A stretch of 33,759 bases of DNA, from assembly GCA_016285455.1 (NCBI GenBank), contig JAEEQS010000008.1, forward strand, positions 68,449 through 102,207, in the 5' to 3' direction. Position numbers and translations under genes: made by a program. Source of the stretch: Bacteroidales bacterium. GTDB lineage: Bacteria > Bacteroidota > Bacteroidia > Bacteroidales > UBA932. Every line of letters starts with the position of its first letter. Within the stretch, counting starts at the first letter, position 1. The notes under the pieces were generated by a model. That model saw nothing but the letters and a program-made list of their open reading frames with translations, was not told where the DNA came from and ran no database searches. Shown here piece after piece: positions 8,269-16,500 of the stretch.

Positions 8269-8844
8269 ATGGAGAAAAGCTTATATATAATTTGCGGCTG
8301 TAATGGTGCCGGGAAGACAACGGCATCATATACGGTATTGCCGGAAGTCCTTAAATGCAAGGAATTCGTTAATGCAGATGAAATAGCACGTGGCTTATCT
8401 CCATTTAACCCAGATAATGTGGCAATTGAAGCGGGGCGACTGATGTTGCAGCGAATAGAAATACTATTGGAACGAGACGTTACTTTCTCGATAGAGACGA
8501 CTCTTGCTGCAAAATCGTACATTAATCTTGTTAAAAGAGCACAAGAAAAAGGTTATAGAGTGAAAGTTCTGTTCTTTTGGCTTAATTCGCCAGAATTAGC
8601 TATTCGACGTGTGGCTGAACGAGTGGCAAAAGGAGGACATGGCATTCCGGAACCGGTTATAAGGCGAAGGTATATAGCGGGAATAAAGAATCTCTTTAAT
8701 TTGTTCATGAAGAAAGTAGATTATTGGGATATTTACGATAACAGTGTGCATCCTCGCAAGCATATAGCTTGTGGCGGCAAATTTGCAGAGACTAATGTTT
8801 TTGAACAATCAACTTTTGAAATAATTAAGAATTATGTCGGATAA
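8269..8844 (+). CDS. Zeta-toxin-like P-loop kinase
   Basis: 191 aa from ATG 8269. The frame opens at 8221, but the family start (MEKSLYIICGCNGAGKTT) favours 8269. Walker A is GCNGAGKT (10-17), followed by FVNADEIARGLSP and FSIETTLA, the typical zeta segments, and an arginine-rich lid region (IRRRYIAGIKNLF). In characterised zeta toxins the fold phosphorylates UDP-N-acetylglucosamine and poisons wall synthesis; chromosomal relatives have less certain substrates. A 53-aa ORF overlaps its 3' end by 11 nt. The module sits between two copies of the same terminator block, suggesting it was inserted. It is similar in length to other stand-alone zeta-domain proteins of Bacteroidota. Confidence 0.8.
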   Translation: MEKSLYIICGCNGAGKTTASYTVLPEVLKCKEFVNADEIARGLSPFNPDNVAIEAGRLMLQRIEILLERDVTFSIETTLAAKSYINLVKRAQEKGYRVKVLFFWLNSPELAIRRVAERVAKGGHGIPEPVIRRRYIAGIKNLFNLFMKKVDYWDIYDNSVHPRKHIACGGKFAETNVFEQSTFEIIKNYVG

Positions 8845-8995
8845 AGAAGTAAAAGATTTCTCAGAAAAGCTGAAGAAAGGTCTAGAGTTGGCTGAAAAGA
8901 AAATGCTTGAAGAAAAAGCATTGCACAATGAGGACATCATCGTATCATCTGACGGCAAAACATTTCAACGAATTCCAGCGAAACAATTAATCTGA
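8834..8995 (+). CDS. 53-residue charged protein overlapping the zeta-like gene
   Basis: ATG at 8834 lies inside the last codons of the kinase gene (11-nt overlap), a sign of translational coupling. The sequence begins with a Lys/Glu-rich helix (VKDFSEKLKKGLELAEKKML) and ends in a short beta-like segment (IIVSSDGKTFQRIPAKQLI). I do not recognise the family. Position and size suggest an antitoxin or accessory partner, though classical epsilon antitoxins precede zeta and look different. The second terminator copy follows at 9052. Confidence 0.6.
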   Translation: MSDKEVKDFSEKLKKGLELAEKKMLEEKALHNEDIIVSSDGKTFQRIPAKQLI

Positions 8996-9051
8996 TACGT
9001 TTCTCCTTATTTGTTTGCAGGCGTGAAGGTGCGTTTGATTTGAGGTATTAG

Positions 9052-9102
9052 AGCGGGCGGGAGAATTCCTGCCCGCTTTTTTGTTGCGGTTTTCATCGCT
9101 GA
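9052..9102 (+). terminator. Terminator, copy 2 of the duplicated ~50-nt block
   Basis: AGCGGGCGGGAGAATTCCTGCCCGCT then T6 and TTGCGGTT, ending in CATCGCTGA; it differs from copy 1 only in the hairpin loop and by a small change before CATCGCTGA. It ends the kinase/partner unit. Confidence 0.9.
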
Positions 9103-9191
9103 ATAGGGGTTAAAAGGATTTTTTGTAAATTGCATCAAATATGCGGGATGGGATTTTTGGGGATTGGGAATGGTTTATTAGTTTTTTGCCG

Positions 9192-9350
9192 ATGAAATCA
9201 AATAGTCTTGAAAACACTGGACGGGAAGGTTACACCGCTCCAAAGTGCAGGATGTTTGCCTTTTGCGTAGAGGGTTGCATTACTTTGGGCAGCCCTGAAC
9301 CTGGAGAGCCTAGTTCTCCTGATAGTTATAATGATTACGAAGACGACTAA
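9192..9350 (+). CDS. 52-residue peptide with Y-x-A-P-x-C motif, upstream of the nuclease lipoprotein gene
   Basis: The start at 9192 (MKSNSLENTGREG) is preferred over 9141 because it gives the same size and motif position as the 5766 peptide. Core YTAPKCRMFAFCVEGCITL, then a Pro/Ser/Asp/Glu-rich tail ending YNDYEDD. There is no signal peptide or membrane segment. The next gene starts 11 nt after the stop, exactly as in the first cassette. Hairpins occur inside it (AGGGTTGC 9271-9278 / GCAGCCCT 9289-9296; GGAGA 9303-9307 / TCTCC 9315-9319). Function unknown. Confidence 0.65.
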   Translation: MKSNSLENTGREGYTAPKCRMFAFCVEGCITLGSPEPGEPSSPDSYNDYEDD

Positions 9351-9361
9351 AAGGCTGTTTT

Positions 9362-12298
9362 ATGAAAAAGTATTCTGTTTTTTCAATTAAAGGAGCATTT
9401 TGCTCGTTGCTTGCAACAGCACTGCTTTTAGCAAGCTGTTCAAAAGACAAGGCGGAAGAACCTGAGTCAAATACAAATACCTTCAAGAGAACGGTAAGCG
9501 TAACTTTCACGAAAGGAGCCGACACTAAAACAGCTGTTGTTGAGGGGGATGATAAAGCTTCTTATATCTGGACAACTGGTGACCAACAGTACTTTAAAGT
9601 TTACGAAAACACGGTTCTTGGTACTGTTACCAACATCAGTTACAGTGATAATATGAAAAAAGCCACGCTTACTGTAGGCTTTAATTCACCGACTGCACAA
9701 GAGTACGTTTACAAGGCTAAATTTGCAAGTAGTTTCAGCAGTGACGGCAATCCTGAGATTAAGTCTGAGCAGAATCCTTCAGCCACATCTTATGATCCTG
9801 CTGCTGATGTTATGATTTCTGATGAAATAAGATCTGCCACTGGACTTACGTCACTTCTGTTTACTATGAATCGTGTAGTAACGGTAAATAAGCTCACCCT
9901 AAAAGGTTTAGAGACAGATGAAACAATCAGCAAGGTAGAAGTTACTTTTGACAAGAATGTTGCAGGTTTCTACATTTATTCCGGTAATAATGCAGGAAGT
10001 TATTCTGGCAATAGCAAGAAATTGACATTAACCTACTCTGGTGGAGCATCCGTTCTTTCTGATGGAACCTTCCCTGTTTATTTTATCGCGATGCCAGTCG
10101 ATGGTGTAGCCCTTGAAAGCGTAGTGGTTTACACAGATAAGAACACTTACAATAAAACATACTTTACAAAGACTTACGACTTTGCAATAGGACAGATGGC
10201 TCGCTTTGGAATCAATATGTCGGGTTATGGAACTCCTATTTCATCTTCAAAGAGCTATACTCTTGTTCAAAATGCAGATGATCTTGTTGAAGGGGCTGAG
10301 TATTTGATTGTTGCTACATCTTCTAATAAGTATTTTGCTATGGGTGCATATACTGGAGGGGAATATCATCCAAGCGTTGAGGTTACGAATTATGTTTCCA
10401 GCACCACAATTTCAATAGACAACTCATTACCAGTAGAACCGGTAATCTTAGTAAAGAATAGCTCCGGCAATTGGTTGATAAAGGATCAGGTCTCAGGCAG
10501 CTATAAGAATTATTTTATAGCTTATTCTGATTCTGGCAATAACAATATGTCCAAGGAGCAATCCGGTGAATATGCTTGGACAATTACTTTTGATAATGGA
10601 AAGGCTCAGATTAAATCTGTAACGAAAAGTACTAGGGTCTTGCAATACAATCCTTCAAGTCCGCGATTTGCTTGCTATACAGGAACTCAAGTAACCCCTT
10701 CGCTTTACAAGCTGGATGGAGATGTGCCCGTGCTGGGAATTTCCTTTGATATCCCGTCTTACAGCTTCAGTATAGGAAGCAATGGTTACAATGCTTTTGT
10801 CGGTCAGACTGTAACAAAAGACGACTTAGATACAAGAACGGTAACATATTCCATTTCTGGAGCTCAGGTTGGCTCAATTAATGCCTCTACCGGAGAGGTT
10901 ACCTTGGACGGAACTACTACTGGAACGGCTACTGTAACAGCTACTGTGGGTTCTGCCACCGGATATCTGGCAGGAAGTGTAAGCTATACCATAACGGTAA
11001 CGGCAGCAGCTGGAAGCAATGTTACTGACGTGCTTACAGCCTCAATGTTTACGGCAACGAACAATAACTACACAGACTTTTCGGGAGTTACCGCTACAAG
11101 TTCTGCTATTTATGCAGGTAATTCAGCTCTGAATGGAAGCAATATCCAACTTAGATCAGACAAATCTAACTCCGGCGTTGTAACAACAACTTCCGGCGGA
11201 AGGGTTGCAAAGGTGAAGGTTACTTGGGCTTCCAGTACATCAAGTGACAGAACATTGGACATCTATGCAAAGAACACGGCCTATAGTTCAGCTTCAGACC
11301 TTTATGGCACCAACAAAGGTACTAAGGTGGGTACCATTGTTTGCGGTACATCTACAGAATTAACCATCAGTGGTGACTACACCTACATAGGCCTCAGAAG
11401 CAATAGTGGAGCAATGTATATCTCCCAGATAGAAATCACATGGGGTGAAGACAGTGGCTCCGGCGGCGGTGGTGGCGGCGAAGAAAGCGGGGAAGTCCCA
11501 ACAGGTTGGCTTGAGCTTCCGACAATAACCACAGGATCGAATATCATCAACGGAACATTATATGGTAGCAGCACGAAGACAGGTGCTAACCGTAATTACA
11601 CTTACCATTACGACAAGAGTTACTACACAGCTCTGTGGAGTGCTTACCCTCTTACAGCGAGCCATATTTCAGGAAGTGCATCGAGTACAACATGGTACTA
11701 TAACGAAGAAATAACTGATAAGAGCATCCAGATTAATATTATAAACAATAGTTATGGAACAAACTACGGAAATAACACATACTCCCGTGGCCATCAAGTT
11801 CCAGCAGCAGACCGCAAATGTAACTCTACTATGCGTAAGCAGACATTCTATGTAACCAACCAGACTCCTCAGATTCAGAATAATTTCAATTCCCCTATGT
11901 GGAGCAATCTGGAGGGTGCGATTAGAAATCTGACGTCAAATACTGATACGGTGTATGTGGTTACTGGCGCAGCATTCAGAAAAGTAGGTGGTAATGAAAC
12001 CATTAAAACTTTGAATGCGGCAAAGAGTGGTATCGCTCCAGCGACTATTTATGTTCCTAACTATTACTGGAAAGTTCTGTTGAAGGTAAAATGGAATTCT
12101 TCAGGTGAGGTATATGCTGCCTCTGCGATAGGTTTCTGGGCTTATCATGAAGCCAGTCCAGGCGCCTACACCAGCTACGCCACTAGTGTTGCTAAGATTG
12201 AAGAGTACACCGGCTTTGATTTCTTTGCCAATCTGCCTTCTTCGCTGAAGAGTGCCGCCAAGAACAACACAAACTGGAATACATTCCAGAACTTCTAG
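9362..12298 (+). CDS. Lipoprotein with fimbrillin-like N-terminus and C-terminal DNA/RNA non-specific endonuclease
   Basis: 978 aa. Lipobox LLAS|C26. The N-terminal fimbrillin-like domain is at about 38-295, a beta module at about 300-450, a Big_2-like Ig domain at about 455-550 (GSINASTGEVTLDGTTTGTA), and a jelly-roll/discoidin-like module at about 555-697. A Gly-rich linker (SGSGGGGGGEESG) leads to a ββα-metal NUC domain at about 735-975. The catalytic motif reads SRGHQVPAADR, with the general-base His at 811; the Mg-binding Asn region (VTNQTPQIQNNFN, then MWSNLE) is near 835-848. Family members are Mg-dependent nucleases that cut DNA and RNA without sequence preference. Anchored outside the cell, this one could degrade extracellular DNA for nutrients or act in competition (inference). 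The first residue of the usual DRGH is Ser here. It is co-arranged with the 52-aa peptide. Confidence 0.88.
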   Translation: MKKYSVFSIKGAFCSLLATALLLASCSKDKAEEPESNTNTFKRTVSVTFTKGADTKTAVVEGDDKASYIWTTGDQQYFKVYENTVLGTVTNISYSDNMKKATLTVGFNSPTAQEYVYKAKFASSFSSDGNPEIKSEQNPSATSYDPAADVMISDEIRSATGLTSLLFTMNRVVTVNKLTLKGLETDETISKVEVTFDKNVAGFYIYSGNNAGSYSGNSKKLTLTYSGGASVLSDGTFPVYFIAMPVDGVALESVVVYTDKNTYNKTYFTKTYDFAIGQMARFGINMSGYGTPISSSKSYTLVQNADDLVEGAEYLIVATSSNKYFAMGAYTGGEYHPSVEVTNYVSSTTISIDNSLPVEPVILVKNSSGNWLIKDQVSGSYKNYFIAYSDSGNNNMSKEQSGEYAWTITFDNGKAQIKSVTKSTRVLQYNPSSPRFACYTGTQVTPSLYKLDGDVPVLGISFDIPSYSFSIGSNGYNAFVGQTVTKDDLDTRTVTYSISGAQVGSINASTGEVTLDGTTTGTATVTATVGSATGYLAGSVSYTITVTAAAGSNVTDVLTASMFTATNNNYTDFSGVTATSSAIYAGNSALNGSNIQLRSDKSNSGVVTTTSGGRVAKVKVTWASSTSSDRTLDIYAKNTAYSSASDLYGTNKGTKVGTIVCGTSTELTISGDYTYIGLRSNSGAMYISQIEITWGEDSGSGGGGGGEESGEVPTGWLELPTITTGSNIINGTLYGSSTKTGANRNYTYHYDKSYYTALWSAYPLTASHISGSASSTTWYYNEEITDKSIQINIINNSYGTNYGNNTYSRGHQVPAADRKCNSTMRKQTFYVTNQTPQIQNNFNSPMWSNLEGAIRNLTSNTDTVYVVTGAAFRKVGGNETIKTLNAAKSGIAPATIYVPNYYWKVLLKVKWNSSGEVYAASAIGFWAYHEASPGAYTSYATSVAKIEEYTGFDFFANLPSSLKSAAKNNTNWNTFQNF

Positions 12299-12303
12299 GA
12301 AAT

Positions 12304-12338
12304 AAAAAAAGGCTTGAGTTTCGGCTCAAGCCTTTTTT
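12304..12338. terminator. Bidirectional terminator between nuclease lipoprotein and tRNA-Arg
   Basis: AAAGGCTTGAG/CTCAAGCCTTT is a perfect stem with loop TTTCGG, flanked by an A-run on the left and a T-run on the right. It can serve both the plus-strand gene and the minus-strand tRNA. Confidence 0.9.
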
Positions 12339-12362
12339 AAGCTTTAAACGTGATCGTTTTTG

Positions 12363-12434
12363 TATCCCCGAGGCGAATCGAACGCCTATCAATGGAACCG
12401 GAATCCATCGTTTTATCCGTTAAACTACGGGGAC
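12363..12434 (-). tRNA. tRNA-Arg (anticodon CCG)
   Basis: On the minus strand the acceptor GTCCCCG/CGGGGAT, D-stem GTTT/AAAC, anticodon stem ATGGA/TCCAT with loop TTCCGGT, and T-stem AGGCG/CGCCT with loop TTCGATT fold into a full cloverleaf. Anticodon CCG reads the CGG codon. CCA is not encoded. Confidence 0.95.
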
Positions 12435-12443
12435 TTTGTGGTG

Positions 12444-12468
12444 CAAAGGTATAAAATTCTTATCTTTG
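12444..12468. promoter_or_regulatory. Divergent promoters for tRNA-Arg and fabD
   Basis: Minus-strand TACCTTTG (plus-strand CAAAGGTA at 12444-12451) lies 10 nt before the tRNA 5' end. Plus-strand TATCTTTG at 12461-12468 lies 28 nt before the fabD start. The two -7 boxes are 9 nt apart, so the promoters overlap. Confidence 0.7.
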
Positions 12469-12495
12469 TCGGCCAATACTAAAACCTTATACGAA

Positions 12496-13440
12496 ATGAA
12501 AGCATTTGTATTTCCGGGCCAGGGTGCCCAGTTTACTGGAATGGGTAAGGAACTCTATGAAAGCGAGGCTCTTGCCCATGATTTGTTTGAAAAGGCCAAT
12601 GAGATTCTGGGATGGAGGATATCTGACGTGATGTTTACCGGAAGCGCAGAGGAACTTAAGCAGACAAAGGTCACCCAGCCTGCTATATTTATACATTCGG
12701 TTGTTCTGGCAAAATGCCTTGCCGAGTGCGCTCCGGAGAGTGAATTCAGGAAGAAGGCTGCTGAGGCCGGAATTCCGGGCTTTGATCCGGATATGGTTGC
12801 AGGGCATTCACTCGGCGAATTCTCTGCTTTGACAGCAGCCGGAGCACTGAGCTTTGAAGAGGGCCTGAAACTGGTTGCAAAGCGTGCTTTTGCAATGCAG
12901 AAGGCCTGCGAAATGAAGCCTTCTACTATGGCGGCTGTGCTTAAGCTGGAGGACAAGGTTATTGAAGAAGTTTGCGCTGAGGTTTCCGCAAAGGGAGATA
13001 CAGGCGTGGTGGTTGCAGCAAATTACAATTCCCACGGACAGGTAGTAATCAGCGGAGATATTGAGGCTGTAGCAGCAGCTGGCGCGCTTCTGAAGGAGAA
13101 AGGCGGAAGGGTAATTCCTCTGCAGGTGGGTGGAGCTTTTCATTCCCCGCTGATGGATCCTGCAAGGGTAGAGCTCGCCGAGGCTATTGAAAAGGCAGTT
13201 ATCGTTGAACCGATTTGCCCGGTTTACCAGAATGTAGACGCTCTGCCGCATACAGATCCTGAGGAAATCAAGAAGAACCTCCTTATTCAGCTGACCAATC
13301 CGGTCAAATGGTCCTATATCGTTGAAAAAATGGTAGAGGATGGAGCTAATGAGTTTGTAGAACTTGGTCCTGGAGCCGTTCTGCAAGGCCTTGCAAAGAA
13401 ACTTGCTCCTGCTGAAACTCTCATCAAAGGCCTTCAGTAA
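12496..13440 (+). CDS. fabD: Malonyl-CoA:ACP transacylase
   Basis: 314 aa. Transfers malonyl from CoA to acyl-carrier protein for type II fatty acid synthesis in the cytoplasm. Family hallmarks are all present: FPGQGAQ at the N-terminus (oxyanion Gln), the nucleophile Ser105 in GHSLGEFSAL, catalytic His216 in GGAFHSPLMDPA, and the QVTQPAIF-like segment (KVTQPAIFIHS). Length is normal for FabD. The frame extends upstream to 12436, but the promoter box at 12461 and the conserved start MKAFVFPGQG fix the start at 12496. It stands alone, with its own promoter and nifJ's promoter after it. Confidence 0.97.
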   Translation: MKAFVFPGQGAQFTGMGKELYESEALAHDLFEKANEILGWRISDVMFTGSAEELKQTKVTQPAIFIHSVVLAKCLAECAPESEFRKKAAEAGIPGFDPDMVAGHSLGEFSALTAAGALSFEEGLKLVAKRAFAMQKACEMKPSTMAAVLKLEDKVIEEVCAEVSAKGDTGVVVAANYNSHGQVVISGDIEAVAAAGALLKEKGGRVIPLQVGGAFHSPLMDPARVELAEAIEKAVIVEPICPVYQNVDALPHTDPEEIKKNLLIQLTNPVKWSYIVEKMVEDGANEFVELGPGAVLQGLAKKLAPAETLIKGLQ

Positions 13441-13483
13441 TTATTTGAGGGCTCTGATGCTTGCTAATGCCCTTTTAATTTGC

Positions 13484-13491
13484 TATCTTTG
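13484..13491 (+). promoter_or_regulatory. -7 box TATCTTTG for nifJ
   Basis: Exact TAnnTTTG element 58 nt before the start codon, with TTG at 13461-13463 near the -33 position (20-nt gap). Confidence 0.7.
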
Positions 13492-13549
13492 ATAGCGAAT
13501 ATTGTTTTAACTGATTCTTATTATTATCGCACATAATTGATTCAATATC

Positions 13550-16500
13550 ATGAGTAAAGAAAAAGTGTTTCTGACCTGCGACGGAAACCAGGCAGCGGCT
13601 CACGTGGCTTATCTTTTCAGTGAGCTTGCAGCGATCTATCCTATCACGCCTTCATCTCCTATGGCTGAGCACGTAGACGAGTGGTCTGCCTTTGGAAGAA
13701 AGAATCTCTTTGGAGAGACTGTGAAGGTGGTGGAGATGGAAAGCGAGGCCGGGGCCGCCGGAGCCGTACACGGTTCCCTTCAGGCAGGTGTACTTACTTC
13801 AACATTTACAGCATCACAGGGATTGCTGCTTATGATCCCTAACATGTACAAAATTGCGGGAGAGATGCTGCCTGCAGTATTCCACGTAACTGCAAGAAGC
13901 CTTGCAACGCACGCGCTGAGTATCTTTGGAGACCAGCAAGACGTGATGGCAGTACGCCAGACCGGTTTTGCTATGCTGGCATCTGCAAGCGTGCAGGAGG
14001 CTATGGATATGGCTGCAGTTGCTCATCTTTCAACCATCAAGTCTTCAATTCCGTTTGTTCATTTCTTTGACGGATTCCGTACTTCTCACGAAATCCAGAA
14101 GATTGAGGTGCTTCCGGAAGAGGGCCTGAAGAAGATGATCAGCACCAAGGCTTTGGCCGCTTTCCGCAAGAGGGCTCTTAACCCTAATGCTCCTGTAACC
14201 AAGGGCACCGCGCAGAACGCAGATGTCTATTTCCAGGAGACCGAGGCAAGGAACCAGTACTACACAGAAGTTCCTAACATCGTAGCCAGGTATATGGGCG
14301 AGATCGGAGAACTCTGCGGCCGCCACTATCTGCCGTTTGACTATTTCGGAGACCCTGAGGCTGAAAGAGTTGTTATCGCGATGGGTTCTGTCACCGATAC
14401 AGTCAAGGAGGTGGTTGAATACCTGGTTGCCAAGGGCGAAAAGGTGGGTGTTGTTGTCGTAAGGCTGTACAGGCCTTTCAGCACCCAGTATTTCCTGAGG
14501 GCTCTGCCTAAGACCACCAAGAGGATTGCCGTTCTGGACCGCTGCAAGGAGCCAGGAGCAGTTGGCGAGCCTCTGTACGTGGACGTAAAGAGCGCTTTGG
14601 CAGACACCGCATTCGCCGGAAAGGTAAAGATCGTGGGCGGACGCTATGGCCTCAGCTCAAAGGACACTTCTCCTGCACAGATTCTGGCCGTTTACCAGAA
14701 CCTCAAAGCAAAGGAGCCTAAGAACTCCTTCACCATCGGTATCGTTGATGACGTTACATTCCTCTCCCTTCCTCAGAAGGAGGAGATTTCCCTTGCAAAG
14801 CCGGGTACCTATGAGCTCAAGTTCTTTGGACTGGGTTCAGACGGAACCGTTGGCGCAAACAAGAACACCATCAAGATAATCGGCGGAACAACAGACAAAT
14901 ACTGCCAGGCTTACTTTGACTACGACTCAAAGAAATCCGGCGGATTTACCTGCTCTCACCTTAGGTTCGGAGACAATCCTGTAAACTCTCCTTATCTGGT
15001 TTCTACTCCAGACTTCGTGGCTTGCCACGTGCCTTCATACCTGACAAAGTATGATGTGCTTAGGGGAATCAAGAAGGGCGGTACCTTCCTGCTGAACAGT
15101 CTCTGGGATACAGAGGAGACTCTGAAGAGGCTTCCGGACTTCATCAAGTACCAGATCGTTAGCAAGAAGCTGAACTTCTACATCATCAACGCAACCAAAA
15201 TCGCTGAGGAAATTGGTCTGGGCAACCGTACCAACACCATCCTCCAGTCTGCATTCTTCAAGATTACCGGCATTATTCCTTACGAGGATGCCGTTAAGGA
15301 GATGAAGAAGATGATAGACAAGAGCTACGGCAAGAAGGGCGAGAACATCGTCAAGATGAACTACGCCGCTGTTGACCGTGGAGGCGAGTACACTAAGGTT
15401 GAGATTCCGTTCGAGTGGAAGAACCTGAACGCAAGCAAGTTTGTTCCAGACAGCTACAACCGCCTGGCTCCGGATTGGGTAAGGCAGATTGCAGACCCTG
15501 TGAACGCTCAGTGCGGCAACGACCTGCCTGTTAGCGCATTCCAGAACTTCCCAGACGGCACCATTCCAGCCGGAACGGCCGCTTACGAGAAGAGAGGAAT
15601 TGCAACTCACGTTCCTGAATGGAACCCTGCAAACTGTATCCAGTGCAACCAGTGCGCCACTATCTGTCCGCACGCTGCAATCCGTCCGTTCCTGCTTAAG
15701 GACGAGGAGATTGAGAAGGCTCCTAAGGGCGCTCTCCGTGGACTTAAGGTTGCAGAAGGAAAGGCTAACCTCAAGGATTACAAGTTTGTGATGCAGGTAG
15801 ATCCTGCAGACTGTACGGGCTGCGCAAACTGTGCAGACATCTGTCCTGCAAAGGAGAAAGCTCTGGTTATGAAGCCTGCAGATACTCAGGCAGATCAGCA
15901 GAAGACTTTCGACTGGCTGCACAACAAGATCGGCTACAAAGACGAGGTTATGAAGAAGGATTCCAACATCAAGGCATCCCAGTTCAGTCAGCCTCTGTTC
16001 GAGTTCTCAGGCGCATGCGCAGGCTGCGGCGAGACTCCTTACATCAAGCTGATCTCCCAGCTGTTCGGAGACAGGATGATGGTTGCTAACGCTACCGGAT
16101 GTACATCTATCTACAGCGGAAGCTTCCCTGCGTCTCCTTACTGCAAAGACCGCAACGGAAGAGGTCCGGCTTGGGCCAACTCCCTGTTTGAGGACAATGC
16201 GGAATTCGGTCTGGGCCAGAGGCTCGGATTCGCAAGGCTCCGCGAAACTCTTGAAGAAAGGGCAAAAGCTGCCGTTGCAGACGACAAGTGCTCAGAGGAG
16301 GTTAGAAACCTTCTGAAGCGCTGGCTCGAGAACAAGAAGGATGTTGCAGTTTGCAAGGAGATTGCAGCTGCTCTTCCTGCTGCCCTCAAGGACTGCAAGT
16401 GCGCTCACTGCAAAGGCATCGCAGAGTACATAGACTGTATCATTCCACGCTCTCAGTGGATAATCGGCGGAGACGGTTGGGGATATGACATCGGCTACGG

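Noticed and set aside
15035..15922. 295-aa frame antisense to nifJ
   Set aside because: Arises from the strong codon bias of nifJ; the translation has no domain.
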